Part shown: piece after piece, positions 29,334 to 39,400 of the stretch
How the letters are laid out: each line of letters starts with the position of its first letter
Position numbering within the stretch: the first letter of the stretch is position 1
Assembly: GCA_029978085.1 (NCBI GenBank)
Contig: JAPOJV010000005.1
Coordinates: 1 to 50,319 of the forward strand
Reading direction: 5' to 3'
DNA: 50,319 nt
DNA from: a bacterium
GTDB taxonomy: Bacteria > Planctomycetota > Planctomycetia > Pirellulales > UBA1268
Position numbers and translations under genes: made by a program
Notes under the pieces: model-generated
What the model was told of the DNA's origin: nothing
The model's database searches: none
The model's input: only the letters and a program-made list of their open reading frames with translations

Positions 29334-30854
29334 TCAGGATGTCGAACCGCCCGCCGGTCGTTCGATCGGCCCCTGCGCTTCGAGCGTCCGGCCTGCCAGG
29401 CCGACGAACGTAGGGGCGTAGCGGAGCGCGCGGAACGTGATGTTCATGCGCACGCCCGGGGTGCCGCTCACGTTCAACGCCGGCGGCACCGTGCCCTGCC
29501 GGACCGGCCCGGCGGCCGTGTCGGGATTGACGTAGCGCCACACGACGCGGCGTGATGCGGTGACCTCGAAGGTGGTGCCTTTCGCGCCGGCGTTCACCAG
29601 CGTATTGCCGTTCGGGAGCCGCTGGGCTCCGGAGACGATCGGCGAGAAGAAGGACGGCGGCCCACGAAAACTCCACACCACGTCGGCCCGGCCATACGCG
29701 GTCGGCGACTGCCTCAGCTCCACGACCGACGAATAGCTCGTGCCGCCGGCGCGGTACCAGCCATTGTTGTAGACGAGGATGTTGCCCGCCCCGGGGAGGC
29801 CGGGACGGATCCACTGGGCGTCGTGCTGCCAGAACAGCGTCTGCTTCGCACGGCGGTTCCAGGCACGGTCATTGCCGTACCGCCACAGCAGGTCGCCCCC
29901 CTTGCCCGCGTTGCCGCCGGTGTGCCCGGCTGCCTCCTCGGTGGTCGTGCTGTGATCGACGATCCAGATCTCGCAGAACTCCCGCACCGACACGATGATC
30001 TGGTCGGTGCTCGCGTTGTAGTCGATCGAATTGAAGTGAGCCCAGTCGGCCAAGTGGGTGTCGGCGGCCTGGCCCCTGGGGACGTAGTTCAGATTGATCA
30101 GTTCGGGGTGCTGGCGGACGCCTTTCGGCCCGAGATAGTTGGGCTTGGTCGGGTCGGACTGCTGGACGACGTGGTCCTTCATGTGCCACTGCCAGACGAT
30201 GCCCTCGCCGAGCCCGGTCGTGACCTCGCCCCCCGCCACGTCCGGATCGATCTCGATGATCACCTCCGGCCAGAGTTCGTTGTCGACGTCGGGATTGAGC
30301 GTGGCCGGATTCCGTCCCATCCCCACGGCCTGCTCGAACGTGAGCCGCTCCCAGGCAATAGCGAGAATGTTGCCGTTGGGCATCACGATGGCATCGTGGT
30401 GCAGCTGATACTGGGCGTTCGAGAGATCGTAAAACCAGGTCACGTTACTGTCCCAATCGAGAATCTCGATCCGTCCGGTTCCCCCGTTGTTGTTGAAGTC
30501 TTTCATCGAGAGGGGAAGGATGCAGTTGCGGAGCAGACGCCCATCCTCGAGCAGGTAGGACGACGTGGCCGGATAGGCACTCGTCCAGCTGTGCACCTTG
30601 TTGCCGGCGTTGTCGATGAGGTGCGTCCGTGGCGCAGTGGACGAGCCGAGCAGCGTGTAGCCCTCGAAGGCCCGGGCCCCGGCGGCCTGGATGAGGCCCA
30701 CCGTGTTGGCGAGCGGGAGCCGCGATTCGAGCGGCTCGTAGCCGGCCAGACGATCGCGTCGGCTCCGGGCTCGAGACGTCCGGCCGACGACTGACGCGAG
30801 GATCGACTGGATGGAAACGTTCACGTGACGGCGCTCCGGGGATGGGCCAATCAT
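29334..30854 (-). CDS. arylsulfotransferase-like propeller, last gene of PKS operon
   Basis: A 506-residue protein with a basic N-terminus followed by GYEPLESRLPLA, similar to the LEPR-type motif at the start of many secreted planctomycete proteins. The rest resembles the ASST family beta-propeller: LLEDGRLLRNC, RIEILDWDSNVTWFYDLS, LHHDAIVMPNGNILAIAWE, DWAHFNSIDYNASTDQIIVS, WQHDAQWI and RLPNGNTLVN. Family members use a histidine to move sulfate between phenols; several candidate His residues (LHHD, WAHFN, WQHD) are present but I cannot say which is catalytic. Its ATG at 30854 overlaps the TGA of the thioester reductase gene, tying it to the lipid/polyketide operon. It may modify or bind the product outside the cytoplasm. 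Confidence 0.75.
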   Translation of the reverse strand: MIGPSPERRHVNVSIQSILASVVGRTSRARSRRDRLAGYEPLESRLPLANTVGLIQAAGARAFEGYTLLGSSTAPRTHLIDNAGNKVHSWTSAYPATSSYLLEDGRLLRNCILPLSMKDFNNNGGTGRIEILDWDSNVTWFYDLSNAQYQLHHDAIVMPNGNILAIAWERLTFEQAVGMGRNPATLNPDVDNELWPEVIIEIDPDVAGGEVTTGLGEGIVWQWHMKDHVVQQSDPTKPNYLGPKGVRQHPELINLNYVPRGQAADTHLADWAHFNSIDYNASTDQIIVSVREFCEIWIVDHSTTTEEAAGHTGGNAGKGGDLLWRYGNDRAWNRRAKQTLFWQHDAQWIRPGLPGAGNILVYNNGWYRAGGTSYSSVVELRQSPTAYGRADVVWSFRGPPSFFSPIVSGAQRLPNGNTLVNAGAKGTTFEVTASRRVVWRYVNPDTAAGPVRQGTVPPALNVSGTPGVRMNITFRALRYAPTFVGLAGRTLEAQGPIERPAGGSTS

Positions 30855-31999
30855 AGTTCGCGGACGGGCGGCCACCGAAACCTGGCGTCGATGGCGAAGC
30901 GGCAGAGCCGGCGGAGCGTCGCCTCGTCGAGCGGCGGCGCCGGGAGGTCTGGGGCGGCGCGACTCGTCGCCGTGACGTCGAACTCCGGGTCGTCCCGCCA
31001 GTAGGCCCGGTAGACCTCCATCTGATCGCTGAAGAGCCGTGCCAAGACCGCGGGGTCGAACGCGGGGGCAGGCCCGCCGGCGGTGGCCGCAGGCAGTCGC
31101 ACCGCCATCTCCGTCACCATCCGCTCGAACACGGAACAGAGGAGCCCCACGCCCGTGGGCCGCGTGGACGTGAGGTGATAGGTGCTCCCGTGCAGTGCCG
31201 GGTCGATGACGATCCGCGTCATCACCGCCGACACCCAATCGACCGGCACCAGGTTCTTCCGCTCCTGGCCGGTCATGCCCAGGGCGTCGAGCAGCGAGCC
31301 TGGCTCGAGTGACGCCTGCACGAACGACTCGACGAACGGCTGCACGATCCGCAGCGGCTTGTAAAAGCCATGGAACGTGTTCGTGAAGCCGTTCACGAGG
31401 TCGCCGACGATGATGCTCGGCCGATACACCGTGCACACGTCGAGCCAGTCGGCGGCCCGCATCAACCGCTCCGCCTCGATCTTGCTTCGCTCGTAGTCGT
31501 TGCCCGGCGTCTGGCCGACGTCGAGCTCCGTCTCGAGCACCCGGCCGCGGCGCAGGCCGCACACGTAGGCAGTCGAGACATGATGCAGCCGGCGGATGCC
31601 CGCGGTGCGGCAGAGCTCGAGCACGTGGGCCGTGCCCTGCACGTTGCTCGCATAGGGTTCGCCGTCGCTTACGCGGCGGTCGAACGCGAGGCTCGCCGCG
31701 GCGTGCACGACCTCGCCGACGTTCGCCTCGACCCACTCCAGGGCCGCGGCGGGAAGCCCGAGTCCCGGCACCGTGATGTCCCCCGCGAGGACCACCGGCC
31801 GCGGCACCTCGACGCCCGCCACCTGACGCCAGTCGTCGAGGAGTTCATCGACCCTCGCTTCAGCGCCAGCAGTCTTGCTGCCACGGACGAGCACGGCGAC
31901 CTGCCGGCCCTGCGCCGTGAGATCCCGCAGCAGGAAGCGGCCCAAGAGGCCGGTGGCGCCCGTGAGCAGAATGCAGGATGAAGCAAGCGTCCTATACAT
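30851..31999 (-). CDS. NAD(P)H thioester reductase (SDR-extended)
   Basis: A 382-residue Rossmann protein of the thioester-reductase type (like the R domains of Lys2/NRPS and HglB). It has the cofactor loop LLTGATGLLGRFLLRDL near the N-terminus, VVHAAASLAFDR, VSTAYVCG with the catalytic Thr/Ser side, and YERSKIEAE as the YxxxK motif. VYRPSIIVGD and VPVDWVSAVM follow, as in this family. It would release an acyl chain from the ACP as an aldehyde or alcohol. The start at 31999 overlaps the upstream gene by eight bases; 32023 is a possible longer start. The stop overlaps the next ATG. Confidence 0.85.
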   Translation of the reverse strand: MYRTLASSCILLTGATGLLGRFLLRDLTAQGRQVAVLVRGSKTAGAEARVDELLDDWRQVAGVEVPRPVVLAGDITVPGLGLPAAALEWVEANVGEVVHAAASLAFDRRVSDGEPYASNVQGTAHVLELCRTAGIRRLHHVSTAYVCGLRRGRVLETELDVGQTPGNDYERSKIEAERLMRAADWLDVCTVYRPSIIVGDLVNGFTNTFHGFYKPLRIVQPFVESFVQASLEPGSLLDALGMTGQERKNLVPVDWVSAVMTRIVIDPALHGSTYHLTSTRPTGVGLLCSVFERMVTEMAVRLPAATAGGPAPAFDPAVLARLFSDQMEVYRAYWRDDPEFDVTATSRAAPDLPAPPLDEATLRRLCRFAIDARFRWPPVREL

Positions 32000-32756
32000 G
32001 AATCGCAGCGCCGCCATCGACAACGAGGGTCTGCCCCTGCACGAGGTCGGACAGCGGCGAGGCCAGGAAGAGGACGGCGTCGGCCACGTCGGCGGCCTCC
32101 AGCATCCGCTCGCCCACCATCGTCTTGGTCGTGCGGCCCGCGAACATCTCCGCGGCCCCCGGCAGCCGCCGCGTGGAATCGGTCTCCACGAGCCCAGCCT
32201 CGACCACGTTGACGTTCACGCCGCGGTCGCCGAGTTCCAGCGCCCAATGGCGGGCCAGGCTCACGAGGGCCGCCTTCGTGCCACCGATGAGGCCGTACAT
32301 CGGCAGCGCCATGTGCGTGCCGTGACTCGAGAGCACGACCACTTTGCCGCGACCTGCCGCCGATTCCAGGAGCGGCGCCGCCGCCTTGAGCAGGTGGACG
32401 AACGACAACACGTTCGTGTGCATCGCGGCGTCGAAGTGCCGCTGCGTCGTGACGGCCAGCGGCCGGAAGCCTCCCGTGGCGGCGGCATGCACGAGGATGT
32501 CGAGGCCGCCGCATTCGGCCTTCACGAAGCCGATCATCTCCTCGACGTCTTCCTGCTCGCCCACGTCGGCCCGGATGCAGGCGGCCTTGCGGCCCATGGC
32601 GGCGATCGCCTCCGCCACCTCCTCGGCCTCGCGGCCGCTCGTCACGTAGTTGACGACGACGTCGGCGCCCGCCTCCGCCAGCCGCAGGGCGCAGGCCTTG
32701 CCGATGCCACGGCTCGAGCCGGTGACGAGGGCCACTTTCCCGGTGAGATCGATCAT
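31992..32756 (-). CDS. FabL-like SDR, probable enoyl reductase
   Basis: A 254-residue short-chain dehydrogenase with TGSSRGIGKACALRLAEAG as the cofactor loop, HAAATGGF, and LSSHGTHMALPMYG in the active-site strand. The catalytic Tyr (Y154) and Lys (K161) are spaced Y-x6-K (YGLIGGTK), as in enoyl-ACP reductases FabI/FabL, and not Y-x3-K as in ketoreductases. The end LVQGQTLVVDGGAAI is typical of the family. Since the synthase next door has no enoyl-reductase domain, this protein probably supplies that step in trans. It begins one base after the stop of the PPTase gene. Confidence 0.85.
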   Translation of the reverse strand: MIDLTGKVALVTGSSRGIGKACALRLAEAGADVVVNYVTSGREAEEVAEAIAAMGRKAACIRADVGEQEDVEEMIGFVKAECGGLDILVHAAATGGFRPLAVTTQRHFDAAMHTNVLSFVHLLKAAAPLLESAAGRGKVVVLSSHGTHMALPMYGLIGGTKAALVSLARHWALELGDRGVNVNVVEAGLVETDSTRRLPGAAEMFAGRTTKTMVGERMLEAADVADAVLFLASPLSDLVQGQTLVVDGGAAIHV

Positions 32757-32757
32757 G

Positions 32758-33408
32758 TCAGTCACTCCCTGCCTGGTGTTCGACGCGTATGGAGGCGGCA
32801 GCCACGGCGATGGCCACGAGGTGCGTGCCGGCTTCGGTGAACACACCCCGACCACAGACGCGGCGATAACGACCGCAAACGGTCCAGCAAAAGCCGGCGG
32901 CGTCGAGCCGCTCGATTGCCACGGCGCGTGGCCGAAATCCATCGTCGAGGCGGGCGGCCTTGAAAGCGGCTTCCTTGGCGGCCCAGAGCCGCGGCCGCAG
33001 GAGGCCGTCGTCAGGAAACAGCGCGAGTTCCGCGGGCGTGAACCAGACGTCGAGCGCAGGTCCGGCCTCACCCGGATCGACGATGTCGAGGCCGACGCCG
33101 GCCGTGCCGCAGACGGCGGCACCGCACAGCCCGCCGGCATGCGACAGCGACACGGAGACCGTGGCCCCCCTGCCCCGCACCATCGCCAGCGGGCGGCCCG
33201 ATGGCAGAAGCGCCGCGACGCGGACCAGTCGTCGCTCGCATCCGCTGTGCGCGGCGACGAGATCCTCGGCGAGCCGGGCGGCCGCGGCCGAGATCCCGCT
33301 GCGATCGACCGCCTCGTCGATCGCGAGATCCACGTGGCAGCCGGCCACGTCGAGGCCGCGGTCGATGCGTGCGCGGGGCAGGCGAGCCTGCGGCAGGCTG
33401 TCGATCAT
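32758..33408 (-). CDS. Sfp-type 4'-phosphopantetheinyl transferase
   Basis: A 216-residue PPTase that attaches the phosphopantetheine arm to a carrier protein serine. Signature motifs are VSLSHAGGLC, GVGLDIVDPGE (magnesium-binding Asp) and WAAKEAAFKAAR (the W..KEA.FK motif). It is probably dedicated to the ACP of the adjacent synthase (S1270). Its ATG overlaps the stop of the synthase gene (ATGA at 33405-33408), so it is made in step with its substrate. The C-terminus is beta-rich and somewhat Cys-rich. Confidence 0.9.
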   Translation of the reverse strand: MIDSLPQARLPRARIDRGLDVAGCHVDLAIDEAVDRSGISAAAARLAEDLVAAHSGCERRLVRVAALLPSGRPLAMVRGRGATVSVSLSHAGGLCGAAVCGTAGVGLDIVDPGEAGPALDVWFTPAELALFPDDGLLRPRLWAAKEAAFKAARLDDGFRPRAVAIERLDAAGFCWTVCGRYRRVCGRGVFTEAGTHLVAIAVAAASIRVEHQAGSD

Positions 33409-36400
33409 GGACGGCCTCGCTCGGCGGAGATGACGGCCAGATGCAGCCCATCGAGTGCGAGGATCGCCCGGCCGTCGTCGCCGAACAGCACCAGGTCGTA
33501 GACACTCTCCCGCTCGTCGTTCGAGCGGAAGAGGATCCGCGTGACGCAGGTCTCGCCGGCCCGTGGACTGCCCGTGATTCGCAGCCGCTCGAACCGCACC
33601 GGCACCTCCACCCGCAGCCCGCAGAGGATGTAGGAGTAGACGCCGCAGGCCACGATGCAGCCGTCGAGCAGTGCGACCGGCAGGGTCCAGCCCGCGGCCC
33701 CGCGCGGGGCCGCGACGACGTCGGCGGCAGGGGCGACGAGGCGGCCCCAGCCGCCGCTCCGATCGAGGAAGAGGCCTGTCAGCGTGCGAAACGACTCACC
33801 GTGCCAGAGCGGCGCGGCGTCGGCATAGACCATCGGGTTGAAGGGCAGCGGCGGCTCGGACGCGTATGCCACGATCGGCTCGGCCGCCCCGGTCGCGACG
33901 AGCCCACGCAGGGCGATCCGCTCGTCGGCGGCCGGCTGCACGTCGGCCGTACCGGCGGCGACCCGGCCCTCCGCCCGCACGGCGCCGTCGCCCGCGGCCA
34001 TCCCCTCGACCCGCACCTGCCGCACCTGATCGGTCGAAAACGCAATCGGCCGCTCGACGTAGAAATCCCGAATCTCCTCCACGCGGCCACACGCCCCGGC
34101 CGCGAGGGTCGCCTGCGCGAGCAGCTCCGCTCCCATCACCGCCGGCAGCAGCGGCCGTCCGAACTGCAGGTGATCGAGCAGGAAGCGATCCGTGGTCGAA
34201 TCGAGTCGGAACACGACGTCCGTCGACGCGGCCCCGGTCTGCACCGCTTCGACCAGGCTGCCCCGTGGCGTGGATGACGCCGCGCGGGCGACGACCGCAT
34301 CCGGCACGCAGGCCGGCTCGGTCACCAGCACCTCCGCCTCGGGCAGGCCCGCCTCCAGCTCGTCCATGAACCGGCGAACGCCTTCGGCCAGCGGCATGAA
34401 CCGCAGGCCAAACTGCTCGAGCACGAACCGACTCTCGGGCCGGCACGCCATGCCCACCTCGTCCCAGGCATGCCAATGAAACACCGTCGTTCGCAGGCCA
34501 CTCCGGCGGCGGTCGGCGAGAATCTTCGCCAGCATGTCGTTGGCCAGCGAATAGTCGGCCTGACCGTGGCCACCGAGGCGACCGCTCGTCGAACCGAAGC
34601 CGACGACGGCCTCCAGCGCCGTCGGATCGAGTGCCGCGAGGAGATGCTCGATCCCCAGGCACTTCGGACCCAGCGTGGCCGCGAGCGCCTCGGGCGTCTT
34701 CTTCTCGAAGCGGCAGGCCGACTCGAACCCGGCACCGTGCAGCACGCCCCGCACGGGTCCCATCGTTGCCGTCACCCAGCCCACGAGCGAACGCACGGCG
34801 GCCTCATCGGCGAGATCACAGGCGACGTATCTCGCTTCGACTCCGTGCTCACGGAACCGGGCCAGCGACGTTTCGATCTCGATCGACTTCTCGACCCTCC
34901 GCCAGGCAGACCGGGGATCGGTGCCCTGGCCACGGGCATCGAGCATCACGCGGCTCCTGAGCTCCGTGCGCCCTGCCTCGTCGAGCGAAAGCCACGCTGG
35001 ATGGACGGCGACAGGATTCGTCGATCCGACGACCGCGAGAACGAGCCCGTGCCGGCGGGCAAGCTCGAGGGCACACGCCGCCGTCACGCCCCGTGCGCCT
35101 CCGGTCACGATCCATACGCTGCCACGGGCGAGCGACGCCAGCGGCGCTCCCGGCTGCAGATGCCGCTCGCAGGCCGCGACGGTCACCCGGCGGCCGGTTA
35201 CGAAGCCCACCTCGACCGGGCCGGCGGCGTCCTCCATCTCGCTGACGACGACGGAGGACAGTTGCGAAGGGGCCCCCGCCTGCGACGCGTCGAGCACGCG
35301 AACGTGGAGCGCGGGGAACTCGCGGGCGATGCCCTTGAAGAGTCCGGTGACCGCGCCCCCTGCGACGTCGCCGAGCGCTCCCGAGATGCCGAAGTCACCG
35401 CCGAGATCGACCACCGCGGTGAGCGTGGCCGACGCGAGATCGCCCACCTTGCTCCGGATCGCAATCCATCGCTGGCAGGCGAAGAACGGCACCTCGACGG
35501 TGCCGTGGCATCGCCGCGTCCAGTCACAGCCGCGGTCGTGCTGTCGGAACGCGATGATCAGGTGCCGCACCGGGCCGTTTCGCTCGGCGCGTTCGATAGC
35601 TGCGACCGCATCCGCCATGGATTCGCACCTGACGGACACCGCAACGCCGTCCCGTGCTTCGATCGCCCGCGCGAGCGAATCAGCAAGCTCACCGTCTCCC
35701 AGGATCAGCACCCGCTCGCCAGCCAAGCTCCGCCCGCGCCGCGGGGGCCCGAGCTCGCGCGTGGTGAGTGCATACCGCCGCGTGATCTCGCTGCCACCGC
35801 GTGGCTGCTGCGCCGAGCACGAACGGGCCCGCACGGCTCCACGCCAGGCCGCGCCGTCGATGGCCGCATCACTCCCGATCCATGGGCCGGTGAAGGGACC
35901 GCCCGAAACGGCGGCCGCGCCCATCTGCGTCACGCCACATGCGACCCAGGCGCAGGCGGTGGAGAGGGCATCGCGGGCCGCGGTGTGCTCACGGTCGAGC
36001 AGGGCCGCGAGGGCCTGGGGGCCGGCGACGGCGCCGTCGGCCAGGGCCACCCGCGCGAGTGGCGACCGCGCATCGCACGCTGAGAAACTCCGGTCCGTGG
36101 TGCCGGTCACGTCGGCACACACGACGGCCCGGGGAGGCAGTGCCCGCCCGCCGATCAGCCGCTCGGCATCCGCGGTCGAACGGCAGGTCGCGGCGATCTC
36201 TTCCACCACGGCAGTCGCCGCCTCGTTGGCGCCGCCGGTTGCGTGAGCAGCCACCACGATCAGACCGGCGTCGTTCCAGCCCACGGCTGCACCCGGCATG
36301 CCCGGCACGCCGACGAGCGTGGCGCGAAGCCCATGCGACTCGACCCGCCGCACCGTCGGCGTGGCGTGGCGGCCAAAGCAGGCGATCAGCCCACGCGGAG

Positions 36401-39400
36401 CCGAGGGATCGGCCGGCGCGACGAGCAGGGCAGCGAAGCCGCCCCGGATGGCGGCCACGTCGACCGGGGCGGGCACAGCGCCGGCTGTTCGCGGCGCGAC
36501 CGGCTTCGACTTCGCCTCGGTGGCCGCGGCCGAACGTCCACCCACCCGCGGGAGCATGTAGTCGAGGAGGTGCCGCAATGTGAGGAATTCGTCGAGCGAG
36601 ACGCCATCGTCTGCCTCCAGGCCATAGTTCTGGCCGATCTCGCCGAAGAGCTGCGCCTTGCGGATGCTGTCGATGCCGAGATCGGCCTCCAGATCGGCAT
36701 CGAGTTCCACGATCTCGCGTGGATAGCCCGTCTGCTCGACGACGAAGTCGATGAGAAACGCTTCGATCGTGGCGTCTTTGCCGAGACCGTCCGCGTCGCC
36801 ATGCCCGACGCGAGCCGGGGCGGACGGGCTCGATCCTGCCCGGTTCCGCTCGCGGCGGCGGGCCGTGGCATCGAACGACACGACGGTGCCGCGGGCCGGT
36901 CGTGGCTTCCGCGCGGACGGGCACGAGCCACGCGAGACCGCCGCCGGCTCGTGCGGCCGAATCGCGCCGGCCGCTTCGAGCTGCTCCCGCAGCCGCGCGA
37001 GCTGTTCGCCGGCGGCCCGGCCGCGCTGATCGAACTGCAGGAACGTGCAGCCCGCGCGGCCGTCGAGGATCCGCCTCGTCAGGCCGGTCAGAACGCCCGC
37101 GGGGCCGACTTCGACGAACGTGCGAACGCCCGCCGCATGGAGCCGCTCGATCACGCCGATCCACCGCACGGTGTCGGTCATCTGCCGGACGAGGCTGTGG
37201 CGAACGGCCGCTGGATCGGACATCGCCCCGACGGTGGTGCTGCTGTATGTCGGGGTCATCGGCGGCTTGATCGGGATCGCCGTGATCGCGACAGCCAGCT
37301 GCTCGGCCGCGCGACCGAGCAAGGGCGTGTGGAACGGGCTGGGCACGGCGAGCCGCTTCGACTTCACCCCCCGCACATCCAGCAGCACCTCGACAGCATC
37401 GACCACGCGGGCCGTGCCGCCGATCACGAACTGCTCGGGTGCATTTTCCGCGCACACCCACACCTGTCCCGCGAACGGCTGAATCGCCGCCTGCACGGTG
37501 TTGCGGTCCGCGATCACGGAGAGCATCGCCCCGTCACGAGGGCCGTGCTGCTCGACAGCGTCGGCCCGGGCCCGCGTGGCCCGGGCGCCATCCTCGACCG
37601 TCCAGGCGGCCGTCGCGGCTAACGCGGGAAACTCGCCGAAACTGTGGCTCGCCACGACGTCCGGCGAGAACCCCATGCCACGCAGCACCTCCCAGGCGAA
37701 CAGGTCTCCCAGATACATCGCCCACTGCGTGTCCCAGATTCGGGTGCCGAGACCGTTGTCGGGCCGCCAGGCGATCTCGGCGAGCGTTTCATGGCCGAGT
37801 CCACGGGCCATGCCGTCGAGCCGTGCGAGTGCGCCGCTGGCCTCAGCCGACTCGGAGACGAGCCCGCGGAACATGTCGGTGTATTGCGCCCCCTGCCCAG
37901 GAAACAGGGCGGCGACGAGCGGCCTGCCGGAGGGCCGCACCTCTGCCTGCGGCGTGGGCGAGACCGTGGCAGCCTGCGCCGCCGCCCCCACCTCGATCCG
38001 GCCCACGAGCGGGCCCTGGGAGATGGTGATGATCCCGTCAGTACGGGCGTTCGTGGCCGCGAGCACCTCGGCGGCCGCGGCCGCGGCGCCCGTGTGGCCA
38101 AACACCTTCGCCAGCGACGGCGGCGCGGAGCAGGCTGCCACGGCCGTCGACCACACCTCGGCGCTGCCGATAATGCCGCGGATCCGGTTGCCCGCAGCGC
38201 GGGCGTCCGTGAGTCGCTTGAGCACGAACACCACCGCGCCCTCGCCCGGCACCGCCGCATCGGCTTCGGTGCCGAGCTTGCCGTTCAGCGACAGTCCCTC
38301 GAAGGCCATGAGGTCGAGTGACCGCTGGCCCGCCGCACAGATCACCGCATCGCAGTCGCCCAGGCGAAGCATGTCGGCCGCCGCCGAGACCGCCGAAACG
38401 CTCGCACACGCGCCGGAATCGACCGCCAGCGCGCCCCCCATGAGATCGAAGGTCTTCGTGAGCCGGCTGGCGAGCGTGCTGCTCGTGAAGCTGCCCGTCT
38501 CGTCCAGAAGGGCCGGCATCCGCTCGAGAAGCAGCGTTTCATAGGCCTCCACGATCCGGCCACTGTCGGCCGCCGCGACGCCGCGACGCGCGAGGGCGGC
38601 CCGCAGCTCCCTGACCGTCTCGGGCAGTCGGAGGCCCATCTGTAAGTGGTTGGCGAAGTCGCCACCGAAGAGCGTGCCGACGACGACGCCCGTCCGCGTG
38701 CGATCGAGGCCGGCCTGCGGGCCGCCGGCATCGGCAATCGCCGCATCGGCCGCCTCGAGCAGCATGAACTGCAGCGGGTTGGCCGCGGCAATCTGCTTCG
38801 GCGGCACCCTGTGGCGGCGCCAGTCGTAGGCGAAATCGCGAACGAATCCGCCCTGGTCAGATGTCGTGTGCCACGTCCGCGGACCGGAGCGGTCGAGGCT
38901 GCGGGCCACCTGCCAGCGGTCCGCCGGCACCGCCCCGACCGCCGTTTCGCCGCGATCGACCCGGGCAAAAAAGTCGTCGAGCGAGAAGGCCCCGGGGAGC
39001 ACGCAGCCGGCACCCACGATCGCGATCCGATCGTCGTCGGTCGGCCTCGACGCACACACCGGCGGAACGGCCGTCGGCAGGTACTCAGCAACGGCAACGT
39101 GGACGTTGAGTCCCCCGATGCCGAAGGCGTTGACGGCCGCCTGACGGGGCGAGCCATCGGCGCGCGGCGGCCAGGCGAGCGGCTCACGAGGCACCATGAA
39201 TGGACTGTTGAGCCAATCGAATTCACTGCTCAGCTCATCGCAGGTGGAACCCGGCGGAATCACGCCGTGCTCCATCGCCAGCACCACCTTGACGAGGCTG
39301 GCGAGGCCGGCCGTTTCGAGCGTGTGACCGATGACGGCCTTCACGCTGCCGATGGGAATCTTCCGGCCGTGGGGCAGGTGCGGCCGGAGTGATCGGGCCA

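Noticed and set aside
29334-30854. PQQ-dependent dehydrogenase as identity of the propeller at the operon end
   Set aside because: The blade motifs (LPNGN, HHD, HFNSIDY) fit the arylsulfotransferase-like family better than the AxDxxTGKxxW-type PQQ repeats.
30855-31736. Long upstream extension of the ASST-like frame
   Set aside because: It lies in another frame of the thioester reductase gene on the same strand; composition is Arg/Ala-rich noise, and the ATG at 30854 gives a clean ATGA overlap.
34470-36083. Long plus-strand frames opposite the synthase gene
   Set aside because: Arg/Pro-rich shadow translations with no recognisable domain, opposite a well-supported KR region.
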